This document shows positions 22,398-33,084 of a stretch of DNA of 64,000 nucleotides, piece by piece. A program made the translations under genes and the position numbers. The notes beneath the pieces are model-generated. The model made no database searches, was not told the DNA's origin, and was given only the letters and a program-made list of their open reading frames with translations. The number at the start of each line of letters is the position of its first letter. Position 1 is the stretch's first letter. This stretch comes from Euptelea pleiosperma (taxonomy: Eukaryota; Streptophyta; Magnoliopsida; Ranunculales; Eupteleaceae), in the NCBI GenBank assembly GCA_035048495.1, contig CM068540.1, positions 10,028,829 through 10,092,828 of the forward strand, read 5' to 3'.

Positions 22398-23960
22398 CTA
22401 ATATACCAACAATCAGTAAAAAAAAAATATAAAAGGAAGACAAAAATTAATGCAAAGGGTAACAACTGGGAAAGAGATGTGAAGTTAATATTATCAAAAA
22501 ACATGCCACGATAACGATAAGCATGTTGAAAAGTAAACCTTCATACAAATAGAAATACAAGTAGAACCAAGAAATTGTATTATCTATACTCCTCCCTCAT
22601 GTAGTAGACAGGAAAAAAAGGAAGAAAAGAATGTCTTTCATTTCCCATGAGAAAACAACCCTCGGATGTGCATGCTATAGAAGGAACACATTAAAAGTGC
22701 TCCCATCAAGAAAGAATTTCCTGTTGATACTCTTTTCAGTCTTCCATCTAGCCCTACTAACTTGCTTCGAGAAAATATAAGTGACTAGAGTGATAAGAGG
22801 TATGGGGAAAGGAAAAAATCACAAAAAAGGGCTAGAAAAGGGAAAAGAAATAGGAGAAAGTAAGAAACACCATATTTTCTAGATACACCATTGATTTTGT
22901 TCCTTTTTTTTTCTCTTAGTGATGTTGAACTTTGGCCTTCTACTCCTTTCAGATTTAAATGGATGAGTGTTGGAGTTTAGGGTTAGGATTAGGGGTTTGT
23001 TGGGGTCTATTAAGCTAGGCTATAACAGATTGTGGCAAGTATGAGTTTATAGACGAAAATAGAATATAATTGAAGAAATGTAGGTTTTATTCATAGTAAG
23101 TAGTAAATTGAAAAACTAGAAGGAATTGTAATTGGGAGAGCTTACTAATCCTGAAAAAGAAGGATATTGGTTGGATTTTATTAACGTGAAAGAAATACAA
23201 TATAGAATAATAAAAAGGTTTTCTTTTGTTAAATTCCTCAGGAAGATGATAGAAATGATGAATACTCATGACAAGGGTGTTGAAAGAAGCCATCCTTTCC
23301 TCTAGCATGCAAGTGACATATGTAAAAGGTTGTGGCATACCACAATTTGATGTCTCCACAAAGGAGAACAGATGAAGACAACCATTCAATCTACAGACTA
23401 CCATTTTTCATATTATTATTACCATATAGAAGAATAGTTAGATCAGAAAATTAGGATGATATGATCATCTGGAATAAGTTCTAGCTTAAAAGATATATTT
23501 GGATGGATCAGATCCCAATCCCCTTGGACGTTTGCCAAGTGTCCCAACCTTTATATCTAATCACAAGGAAGCATTCTCCCCAAATGGAAACAAATTCAAA
23601 CTCTAGAGAAATTTCAAAATAGTTAACAATAAGGATAAGACTAGTCCATGTTAAAGAAATATACCATAAGTGCAGCCATCCCAACATCAAGAACTGAAAG
23701 CCAAAAGATTCTCTGGCTTGGGTTAAAGAGCAATGTCTGAATGTTAGGGTTCCAAGGTTACAATTTTGGACAACTTGTGCCCATGTTTCACACAGATTGT
23801 CACTTTCTAATTGATGTCTTATGCAAGATTTTCATAAGATCATTTAAACAAGTCAATGGTTGCTAATATAGCAAGTGGATAAAAATAGTGGCTATTATTA
23901 ATGACAAATTGTTTCAATTCTACCGTACAACTCCAACATGTTTACCTAAAAAACACTTAC
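22398..23960. other. CACTA interior, nothing firmly recognised
   Basis: AT-rich. A few open minus-strand stretches (for example 23087-23404) have no recognisable similarity. Probably introns or flanks of captured genes. Confidence 0.35.
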
Positions 23961-24039
23961 ATATTCACTTTGTTTGTAGGCTGCTGCTATAGCATGAACT
24001 TGTGACAACTGAACAAGCTCATAAAGCTGATGCTCCTGT
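23961..24039 (-). pseudogene. Unidentified captured exon with good splice sites
   Basis: A 79-bp minus-strand stretch bounded by a TTTATGCAG acceptor and a GTAAGT donor, open in one frame as RQEHQLYELVQLSQVHAI plus AAAYKQSEY. The splice sites and protein-like composition suggest a real exon from a host gene that I cannot name. It may or may not belong to the same locus as the importin-like pieces 1.5 kb away. Confidence 0.45.
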
Positions 24040-24949
24040 CTGCATAAATGTAGAAGCAAAATTAACTAATTTTTGGGCCTAACACTAAATACTACTGGCA
24101 AAGGAGATACATTCAGTTGCTAGTTTTGGTTGCCAGACTTGAGAGATGGCTTTAAGTAATCTGTGGTCTTGTGTGAAAGAAATCAATCATGATCCTGAAA
24201 TTATGGTTGGAGAAGCATGAAATTAAAGAGAACTTTTTAACAAAACCAAATCTAAACCAAACAAGATCATGGGGACATGATCCAAAATCTATAAATTCTA
24301 TAGATTCTAAAACAAAAATATCAACTCAAATCAGTGTTAAACAAGATCTAAGAACACTTGCAATGCAAGTATTTATTGGTAGGGTCGAAGTTACCTATAA
24401 ATTGCAGCACAAACAGGGTGTTTAGTAACAAGTTCGAAGTTGTGTGGCAAGAGTCCATCCATGTATAAATGGTACAAGTTAAATCCAACTAGCACATCAA
24501 TAAGAAGCGAATGTGTAAGCACATGTGGCACTCTATAAGTTCAGTTTGGTACCGAATGCCCCTTAAATTAATTCCTGCTTAGATGGCGGGCTCCTCAGAA
24601 CCTGAAACCTACAACCAAACACCACAGAATGATAAGTTCGGGGTACGCCCCAGAATTCTTATGAGTCATTGGATTTCCTGTACACTCGACACATACCCGT
24701 TAGTCATAATAACAATCCTAATAAGACCTTTTTTTTCTTATAAACCAATGGATTTGCTCAAAATCTCTATTCTTCAAGCCCGAACCCAGCACCTCGGCAT
24801 CTGACACATACACCTGACCATCCTATATTTTCAAAAGAAATTTTAAATTTCAAAAATTCAAAACAGTGTTTTGAGGGCTACATGTTGCATACTGATGCGC
24901 TGTGCTTTTGGCTTGTAACACAGCGTTGTAGAACTAAAATAGGCGGAAA
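24040..24949. other. CACTA interior, nothing recognised
   Basis: No convincing gene or repeat. Confidence 0.35.
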
Positions 24950-25225
24950 AAAAAGGCAACACACTCTTTCGAACCCACTGATCCATGAGTGATTGGTACA
25001 CTATTTGATGGAGCTACATACCAACAATTAGGTTGATTGGTGATCTCTAGCCGTTGGATTCTAGCATTTTTCATGGGGTGATTTCTAGCAGTTGATTTGA
25101 GCTTGTTTTTAAAAAAATTAGCTAGAGTCAGCAATCTTGTTGATTTTTGGTGTGTAGGTCCATTAAGGGTGGGCCAATTATTCAGGGTCCAGTGGACCCG
25201 AAAGTATGCCACGTGATGTACTATG
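24950..25225. mobile_element. Foldback MITE-like element
   Basis: The left arm (GGCAACACACTCTTTCGAAC then CCACTGATCC, and ACATACCAACAATTAGGTTG further in) matches the inverted right arm (CTTTCGGGTCCACTGGACCC, and ACACACCAAAAATCAACAAG). The arms are about 100 bp and diverged by a fifth or so. No coding capacity. Confidence 0.55.
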
Positions 25226-25359
25226 TGTGCCCTACAACCCCACATGGAAAAGGCCCCTGGCTCAGACTAATTTTTTTGATAATTTTTAAATTTCATCTAA
25301 AACTAATAAAAATATTTGTGGGTTTGAATTTTTTCAGGAGTCACCACCCATGCACCTAA

Positions 25360-26075
25360 TTCCAGGTCCTTCACCCATATTCAAGAACATATTTTGTGCG
25401 GAGCTTACCTCTGTGTGCATGAGAGCTTCATATAGTGAGTCGTTCACTGTTAGTAAGAAATATAAATCTCGGGGATGTGGGATATAATGCTCCAGTCCTC
25501 TCCTTCTTACCTGCAACGTGGTGCCAGAATAGGACGGTTGTTGATCATCAATTATTAAAGCGTGATGAGATGTCGTAATTCCTCGAAAATACACATCCAA
25601 GGAATTGGAGTCCTCAATTTTCAATCTTTGGAGCTCTGTGAGTTGTGCCAATCCTTGGGGGAGTGACGAATGCGGTGAACGCCTGATAAACAAATACTTG
25701 AGATGGTTGTTGTTGTTGAGGATGGGCAGTGACCTTGAAAGAACACCTGCATCTCCACTTAAAGTCAAATCCTCAAGGAGCAGAGGAAGGCATGATATAT
25801 AGTGTCCCACCCAATTCTGGACATTGTGCTGTCCACAATTCCCTTAATGCATCAAGAGAGAAGATGTGGTGTGGCATCGCCTTCAACCTGGGGCAACTCC
25901 AAAGTGATAAACTTCTCAGACACGGCATAATAATAATATCTCATCTTCCTCCAAAAACATTTTCGTCATCTTGCAGCATCACCCACTCCTCCCACTCTTC
26001 CATAAATCTAAAACACAGATCCTTCATGTTTGGAAATACTACTATTGGTGTTGATATACCAATCAATATCACCCA
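25360..26075 (-). pseudogene. Captured NLR (disease-resistance) leucine-rich-repeat fragment
   Basis: Remnant of the C-terminal LRR region of a plant NBS-LRR immune receptor. In order: FPNMKDLCFRFMEEWEEWVM (about 26000-26060), a TGA near 25947, then DIIIMPCLRSLSLWSCPRLK and HHIFSLDALRELWTAQCPEL, a frameshift near 25795, then LPLLLEDLTLSGDAGVLSRS and LPQGLAQLTELQRLKIEDS. The MEEWEEW box and the (M/L)PCLRSL...CPRLKALP pattern are hallmarks of CC-NLR repeats. It lacks NB-ARC and the N-terminal domain, and stop plus frameshift exclude a working receptor. Confidence 0.85.
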
Positions 26076-27214
26076 AAAATCAGACATGCAGAATAGAAAA
26101 TATAAATATTTAAGAGAAATGAGAAATAAAGATCCGAAGGTTAAAAGGGAAGACATGAACCGGGAGATGAGCATAGGCTCGTTGCTAACTGCCTTGGAGG
26201 CTGCAACATCGAATCGCTTCCAAGTTGATTCTCGCTTCTCTCCATTGTGTCTTTTTCTTCTTGGCTTTGTCTTCTTGAAATCTGATCAAGCTAGCACTCC
26301 TTAAAGAGCTCTTGGTCGACATTTGAGAAGACCTTCACTTTCAAGCTCTGTACAACCTGGTTCCAATGGGTCTGAGTGCTCCTCTCCATACAAAAAATAA
26401 TATACTTAAGAAAAAATGAGAAACAAACCCTAAATAGGATCGCACTACTCATAAATTCTTTAACATTTGCAACATCAAAATCAAAACACAAAATGTTTAA
26501 TACAAAATTTCTAAAACCCCTAAATTCAAACTCAAAACCAAAAACCAATAACCAAAAACATCCCAAATCTTTCAAAAATAGTGACAAAAAACCAACCGGT
26601 AGTGAAGCTTTCATCATGTCGACTATTCAGCCCTTGAAATCCCTAAAAATCTCTTCGACTATTCTAGACAAGCAGATCTAGGTTTGTTAGCATGTTCATT
26701 TTGGACAAAAACCCTATATTTTGCGGAGAAACAATGAAAGTGCAAAAAGAGAAATCTCTCTTTATGTTGTAGATTTTCTTCACCAGACGAGGATGGAACC
26801 GACTTGGCCAAATCTGGTACTTGGAAAATGAGATCGTAAGGGTTAGGGTTGGGAGGAGGAGAGAATATAAAATTAGGATTTAAGTTTTCTTCTTCTTGGA
26901 CGAGGAGGTGGTGGTGTGGAAGTTGTTGAAACCATAAGCTTTGGAATGGTAGCGAGAGCGATGAGGAATTGCGAGTGGAAGCAGAGAAATCAGAAGATCT
27001 GCAGCAAATCGTTCAACTAAAAATGCACGCAGCCGACGAGGATGAGAAGCCGTAGTGAATGGCTTTTGCCAATCAACTTCGGTGACAGCAACGGCGACAT
27101 GGTGGAGGGCAGCTTCGATTTTGGGTTTTTGAAAGAGGGAGAGGATGAGAGAAAGAAAGAAAGAAAAGAAAGAACGAAAGAGTTAAGAGTTTTAGGGCGC
27201 AAAATTGATAAAAT
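26076..27214. other. CACTA interior, nothing recognised
   Basis: AT-rich, then purine-rich (27120-27180, AGAAAGAAAG runs). Could be the 5' flank of the NLR piece; no gene supported. Confidence 0.35.
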
Positions 27215-27400
27215 ATTCACGGCGTTCAATAATAGAACGAAATTACATTAATTTTTTTACTAGTTTTTCGCACCGAACACCTTGAAAATAACATATTAAT
27301 GGTGTTTTACTCCAAAACGCCGTGAAACATTAGACATTTATAGCGTTCCGTATTAAACGCTGTGCAATTAATGCCATTGTAGCTCTAATTTGTTGTAGTG
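27215..27400. repeat. CACTA right subterminal repeats and terminus
   Basis: Contains CACGGCGTTC, AATGGTGTTTT...AAAACGCCGTG and TAGCGTTCC...AAACGCTG repeats, and ends GTTGTAGTG, the inverse of CACTACAAC. Followed by the TAG duplication. Confidence 0.8.
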
Positions 27401-27403
27401 TAG

Positions 27404-28382
27404 AATCCCAAATACCTAGACCGTGCGATCTAACTATTTCTACAGGAACACGATCCAGTGTGGGTAGGGAGTGAAAGCTCAACGAGGTGGAGTCGGGCCC
27501 AAGCCCATTAGGATACCCCTCCCTAACCCACGGAGGCGACCTCGTGGCATGGCCCACGGGAGGTAAGTCTCTATCCTCGCCTTGAGTGCGATACAGAGCA
27601 ATTTGGGTGAATCATTGCAGCTTGTCTATTTGCTTTCGCATACATATTATTCGACTTGCATGGCGTGGCCATTAATCAATCAACTCTAAGAGAGCAAACC
27701 AAGCTCCAAAATTGAAACTGGTGGGATTTCATCACCCACCTCATCATTCTAACTGATTTGATCCCAAGGCTCCATTTAATTAAAATAATCAAGAAGTAGA
27801 GCCAATTAGCCCGGTGTTCGAGGAAAAATCCACACAAAGCGAACCCGCTTAACATCCAATCGAAATAAGACCACGAGCGCGGGTCCCTGTTGTCTAACAC
27901 ACCCATAAGTCCCTACTACTCAAGTACACTGAGCTCGATGTGGCATCTTGGACTATTCGGTGGTTAGTTCCATGTGAACTAGGAACACACATCAACCCTA
28001 GCTTAACCCGAGGGAACACTCTTCTTATCCACTTGACCAATCCGGTTAGTCTAGGACGTACTTAAGTCAGCCATTGTGCCGCACGTCTGTCTAGGCTTCG
28101 GATTGCCTTGTTGTTAACTAGAGTTAGTACTAAAGAATTCGCTCTGGAGAGTGTAGCCTGGTGAGAACCTCTGAGTGCAAAATAGTTAGTCCGACGGTTA
28201 AAAGATAAACCAGTGGTCCGCCCACTGTCATAATCTACTCTAGCCCCAAAACTAACAAAGATAATTCCTAAAATATATCCTGATTGCTTAGAATAGGATT
28301 ATCTGTGCTTGGTGTGCATCATTTAGGATAGTGTTCCTCTCCGGCAACTTTTTACCAAGTATAGAGCTTGCCTCATTAGCGT
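27404..28382 (+). other. Leader of J, second part
   Basis: Continues the leader interrupted at 16134. Contains the hairpin GAGT-GAAA-GCTC (27469-27480), the donor-like AGGTAAGT (27561-27568) and a region collinear with B up to gag. No gene. Confidence 0.78.
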
Positions 28383-29990
28383 ATGCCCGTTTGGAATCGT
28401 CCGAACAAACGCTTGGTTCGATCTGAGAATCACGTACCTACAGTGGATCCTCTACTGAATCCTTCCCCATCTCTTTCCCACCCGCCTCCCCCAGTACTAC
28501 TACCTTTGTAGTCATGGCAGTCGAACGACCTCTTATCGAGACGTTCGCCCCTATCTCTGCTAATCCGCCCACTTGCATTATTCTCCCACCTACTACGGCG
28601 GTACAGTTTGAGATCAGGTCACAGACGATCCAAATGTTGCCAACCTTTCGTGGTCTCCCAAGAGAAGACCCATATTCCCATATTAGGGAATTCCAACATG
28701 TCATCCTACTTTTCAAGAATCAGAACCTTGATGATGACAATGTACGTCTACGAGTTTTCCCATTCTCACTCAAAGACCGAGCCTCAGATTGGCTCTACTC
28801 CTTACCCGCTGATTCAATCAGCAGTTGGAAAGAGTTGGTGGGCAAATTCATGTCTAAATTCTACCCCATGACTCGGACCAACCAAATGAAGTAACTCATC
28901 CAGGACTTTCGACAAAAGTCCGATGAGAAATTTTTTGAAGCGTGGGATAGATTCCAAGACTACCTGACTAAGTGTCCCCACCATAGCATCGACAAGGGCA
29001 ATCTTGTCAACGTCTTCTATAAGGGACTTACTGATGAGTCCCGGACCATGGTAGAGTCAATGTGCCAAGGAAAATTCCTGCACCAAACTCCGACCGATGC
29101 ATACAAATTCTTGGGAGAGTTAGGAGAAAACACTCAACATTGGATGACTGACTCAGAGTTTAGTCGAACCACTTCGGTCCAAAGGACAACCAAGGGACAT
29201 GATGCTATAGTTGATACTGAGCTTCGATCTGTCATTCAAGAGTTGAGTAAGTCAGTCTCGGCATTGGCTGTGTCTGTACAAAAGCCTACTCAACAATCTA
29301 CCCCAGTCATGCATGTGGGACACGAGAGCCCTATGGAATCCTGTACCCTCTGTCTGCAACCCTCCCATACTACTGAGCATTGTCCTTTGAATGAAGGATA
29401 GTCTAATCCTCTTCAGAAAGAAGTTTGTGCTTTCAGCACATACAAACCACCCACTCAAAACTCGTATAGTCTATCTTATCATCCGGACACGAGAAACCAC
29501 CCTAACTTCTCTTAGAGGCCTCAGTCTACTCAACCACAAGCTCAACCTCCACGTCAGCCTCAGGGCATGTATCCCCCTGGGTTCAATCAACCCACTAGGC
29601 AATTCAATCAGGGTTAGTACCAGCAGAGTCAGTACCCATCTACTCAGAACTAGCAGTTCCAACATGGTCAATACTCTAGACAACAGAGCACATTTCAGAA
29701 TCAGCAAAGAGTTCCCCAGAACTTTCAGAACCAACAGATTGTCCCAACTAATTCTCCCGCCTATAACTATAATGCCCCGATGAGCTCAAGTCGCGAATTG
29801 GTGATTCAGCTCCCATTAGCTGCCCCCCAACAGTTGGCCCCCAAACCCGGTATCGAGGACCTTCTAGCTCAACTCATTACTCAATCTATGCAATGCCTAG
29901 AGCAACAGCAACAGCAATCCATGCTTCGTCTAGAGCAACGCTTAGGCAACCTAGAAGTTGAGAAAGCTAAAGGCATCTTCCCTAGCCAAC
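28383..29990 (+). pseudogene. Athila gag remnant, element J (truncated by insertion of D)
   Basis: Starts at the ATG at 28383, matching the gag start of B. One base is missing near 28472, which breaks the frame before the MAVERP segment. The retrotransposon gag core (LPTFRGLPREDPYSH, DWLYSLPADSISSWKEL, FEAWDRFQDYLTKCPHH) runs to about 29130, then the zinc knuckle C-x2-C-x4-H-x4-C (about 29343-29384) and the Gln-rich tail. Stops: TAA at 28892-28894 (Gln), TAG at 29399-29401 and 29513-29515 (Trp), TAG at 29615-29617 and 29651-29653 (Gln), all C:G to T:A changes. It ends at CCAAC where D is inserted. It keeps CGA (Arg) at the position where B has TGA. Confidence 0.88.
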
Positions 29991-30441
29991 TGATATTCGC
30001 TCAAAAGTGCTTATTTTAAGCCATTATCCTTATAGCGATGTCGCATTCTCCTGCGTAAAACTTGTCTTTTTGTCGACTTTTCCATATAAGAATTTCTTTC
30101 ATTGCGTAGAACGCATTCTTTAGACGAAAATTGACTATTTGCATGAAATATACGCATTTCGGATAGTCCAGTATCAAGCCGTTTTAGTTGAATCTTATTA
30201 CGCACTTTTTCACTTGTAAGAGACCCTATCGGGCGATTCTCGAGGACTGGCAGGCCCACGATCAACCACAGAAGACTTCTATCAAAGCTTAAAAAACCAA
30301 GAGGCTAGGATAAAAAGATAGAAGACATATACGGGCAAAGCTAAAGGATCGTAGAGCCGGAACAAGGACTGAGAGAGAATAGTTGGAGACCAAGAGAAGG
30401 ACTTAGGTGTTAAAGGCCACACCAATTGACATCAAAGGATA

Positions 30442-30503
30442 AGTTTGACTTATTGGTGGAGCAGACGAGAGAGAATAAAGAAGACCAGGGTTCAAGACCC
30501 TCC
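30442..30503 (+). other. tRNA-like block in U3 (D, 5' LTR)
   Basis: D-arm-like GACTTATTGGTGGAGCA and T-arm-like AGGGTTCAAGACCCT, spaced as in J. Repeated in the 3' LTR at 60132-60194. Confidence 0.4.
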
Positions 30504-30594
30504 AATACTTTTATTTTTATATTTTTCTCTCACCTTTCTCCTATTTCCCTCTTTATCTATCTATCTTGGCCCATGACATAGGCCTATGACCTAA

Positions 30595-30714
30595 GCCCAT
30601 GACCCATGACCCCATGACCCATGCCCATACCCATACCCATACCCATGACCCATGCCCATGACCCATGACCCATGACCCATGCCCATTACCCATGCTCATG
30701 CCCATTTGCAACAA
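30595..30714 (+). repeat. CCCATGA-type minisatellite in D's 5' LTR
   Basis: Interspersed CCCATGA and CCCATA units, about 17 in 120 bp. The 3' LTR copy (60285-60420) has a different unit order and is about 16-27 bp longer. Confidence 0.85.
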
Positions 30715-33084
30715 TAAGAGAGAATTGGTCTCACTTGACCGATTCTTCTCTCCCCCATATCTCTCTATCCTAGTCACACTCTCTCTCATCTAACTAACCC
30801 ATTCCCAACCGTTGGATCTCTCTAGATCCAACGGTCATCATATTTACAACAAGCAAAAAGAAAAAAAAAGAAAAGTCTATAAGAGATCTACAATCTCTCC
30901 TTCTTGGGTTGGTTCCCTCCCCCTTCATTTCTCTTCCCTTCTCTATCCTCCACCACCAACAACCTCCATCAACATTATCACATCTTTCCCCTCGCCTTCT
31001 CCGGCGAAAAGCACCACCATTATCCTCCATTGATTCCGGCAAGAAGCTAGCCGGAATTGCTCCCCCTAGCCATCTCTTCTCTCACTTCTCATGGAAGGTT
31101 TTGGGTGGGCTGTGTGACAGCCAGCACCCCCCTACTATCTCCACAACAACTTGCAGCTACACCTCTTTACTGCCTCCATCTCCATCTTTTCACCATTAAT
31201 TCCGGTGAGAAGCTCACCGGAATTGCTCCCCAACCAGCACATCACACCCCTCTTCTTCTTCTTGGCGGTCTCCGGCCAACCCAAGCAACCTGCATCGTAG
31301 GCAGTCTGTGTTCTCTTCATTCTCTTCCTCCTCGTTCCTGTTGTTGTAAACCGTCATCCTTCACCTGCCGGACTGGTTCTTCTTCTCACCACCATTAACG
31401 CCTACAACTCCTCCATTTTCTCCAACAACCAGCGGTATCCCCTCCATCAACCATTCCGTCCACCACAGGTCCAACCTCCTAGTTCTTCACAGCACCTCCA
31501 TCAATATCCACCACCGTCTTCAACCCTCCAAAACAAGGCAGCCACTACCCTCCATTGAAGATCTGTTCTCCATCATCAACGGTTGGGAACACGCCACAGC
31601 CTGAAATCTGCACAGCCACCACGGTTGGTGGATTTGCAACCTTAGATCAACACCTGCAGATCGGCATCCCTCCTTCTTCTTCTTCTCTTTCTTCTTCATC
31701 ATCTTCTCACTACCGGAGTTGCAGGTTAGGAACTCCGGCCAACTGTAAAAATCACCACCGTCATCTTCTCTATCCTCCTCTAGCTGCTGGAAGGTCCAAC
31801 ACCGGATTGTCCTCCTGCCTCCTTTGTTATCACGTGCAGCACCCAGTTGCCCTTCCTCCATCACTATAGTTTGGCCGTGGCTGAACACCATCTGTGCACT
31901 TCACTGGTTGGCCCTCTTTTCTTTTCCTTCGATGCTACGTAGCCAGTCAACGCACTTCAATCTCCAAGTCCAAACAGATCTGTGCTACCATAACAGCAAC
32001 ACTAACACCGTCTGTGTGCTGCCCAACCATATCCATCACCGGTTTGCACAGCACCACCACTGCAATAGTTTGCAAGTCGTCCTTCCACATCCTCTCCACC
32101 TTGGCAGATCTACAAACGCCAAGCAAACCACCTGCTGGATCTCCATCATCTTTCATCTCTCAGCAGGAGCAGCAACGTGCTTCTCCTCATTCACTAGTTG
32201 CATTGAGCAATCGGAAATCACAGCAGCTGCTGCCATCAACTCCACCCCTCATAATCTGCTAGTGTTGCAGGTTGGAAATTCCTAAGCACACCGGGCACGT
32301 TTTCCACCACAATCTGAAAGTCGTTGATTCACTTTTCAGGCGTTTCCAACCGTGCATAACTCCCCATTCACTAGCAATTATGGGCTCCACAAGTGTTGCA
32401 TCCCCTGCCTCCTAGGACCCCTAATCCATCCAGGAGTGCACCTCTTTGCATCACAATCCGACATTCAGAGTTAACGGATTGCATGCTCTACCACGGCCAG
32501 CTATCTTTTGAGCATCACAACAATCACTATCCACAGTCCCTTGTAGTGATTGCCACTAACAAGATCGATCAAGGCTTGCAATAGTGCACCACTTTGCATA
32601 CATGCACCATTGCCTCATCTCTCTACGAGGCATCTTATCCCTGGGTGGCACCTTCCATCTCACCTCATGGCTAGCATTCTTTCAAGGTAATCATTCTTTC
32701 TCTCTCTAAAAAGTCTTTCTTTCTATCTCTAACCTTCCATTTTCTCTCTCTTACTTATCTCTATCATTCTTGCATTTTCTCTTTCTAGCACTCTCATTTA
32801 ATTGCTTTCTTCATCAGCATTTGTTTTCTTTATTTGAGTTTTGTAATACTTTGAGTAATTAATAAATTTATTTTGGATAATTCATTTCTTTATTATATTT
32901 TCATTCTATTTGAGTTATATTAATTAGTTGATAAAAGTCTCATCAAAACTATTGTTTTAAATTTCGATCACTTATCCACCATTCTCACCATTCCATCATT
33001 TTTAGCAGATTTTCGTTAATTTATTCTTTATTTGCCCTAACCCCGAGTGCGGACGATATCCCACACAAGCCACTGTGCAACTCT

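Larger units (their letters stand above)
16135..27400. mobile_element. Non-autonomous CACTA (EnSpm-type) transposon carrying host gene fragments
   Basis: The left end reads CACTACAACAAAATTAACC; the right end, reverse-complemented, reads CACTACAACAAATTAGAGC, so the ends share at least CACTACAACAAA. TAG is duplicated on both sides (16132-16134 and 27401-27403). Removing the 11,266 bp and one TAG restores a leader collinear with B (CTTCCAAATAG then AATCCC). Subterminal regions hold repeated GGCGTT/AACGCC motifs, typical of CACTA elements. No transposase frame is visible, so it depends on another element for movement. Its interior holds exon-intron pieces of at least three host genes, all on the minus strand, and foldback MITEs. 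Confidence 0.92.
13438..29990 (+). mobile_element. Athila-type element J (5' part), split by a CACTA transposon
   Basis: Plus-strand Athila inserted in the leader of I (probable 5-bp duplication GATTC at 13433-13437; the partner is beyond the window). The part seen is 5' LTR, primer site, leader, then gag up to the Gln-rich linker, where element D is inserted. With the CACTA removed the leader is continuous and collinear with B. Gag carries several nonsense mutations, so the copy is dead. Confidence 0.85.
29991..33084 (+). repeat. 5' LTR of D (end deleted)
   Basis: Begins TGATATTCGC; includes the conserved CCCCGAGTGCGGA of U5 near 33040. The expected last 100-150 bp (to CTTTCA) and the tRNA-Asp primer site do not follow; leader-like sequence begins at about 33085. 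The right boundary is therefore approximate and reflects a deletion. It contains a perfect 12-bp hairpin ACCGTTGGATCT-CTCT-AGATCCAACGGT at 30808-30835. Small frames in the C/T-rich middle are low-complexity. Confidence 0.8.

Noticed and set aside
26291..26681. 100-codon frames on both strands near 26300-26680
   Set aside because: AT-rich with no recognisable domain or splice borders; not convincing as part of the NLR piece.
16135..27400. Full-length transposase gene in the CACTA
   Set aside because: No long frame and no TNPD/TNP2-like motif on either strand; the element is non-autonomous.
30595..30714. CRISPR-like array
   Set aside because: Units are 6-7 bp without unique spacers; it is a minisatellite in plant DNA.
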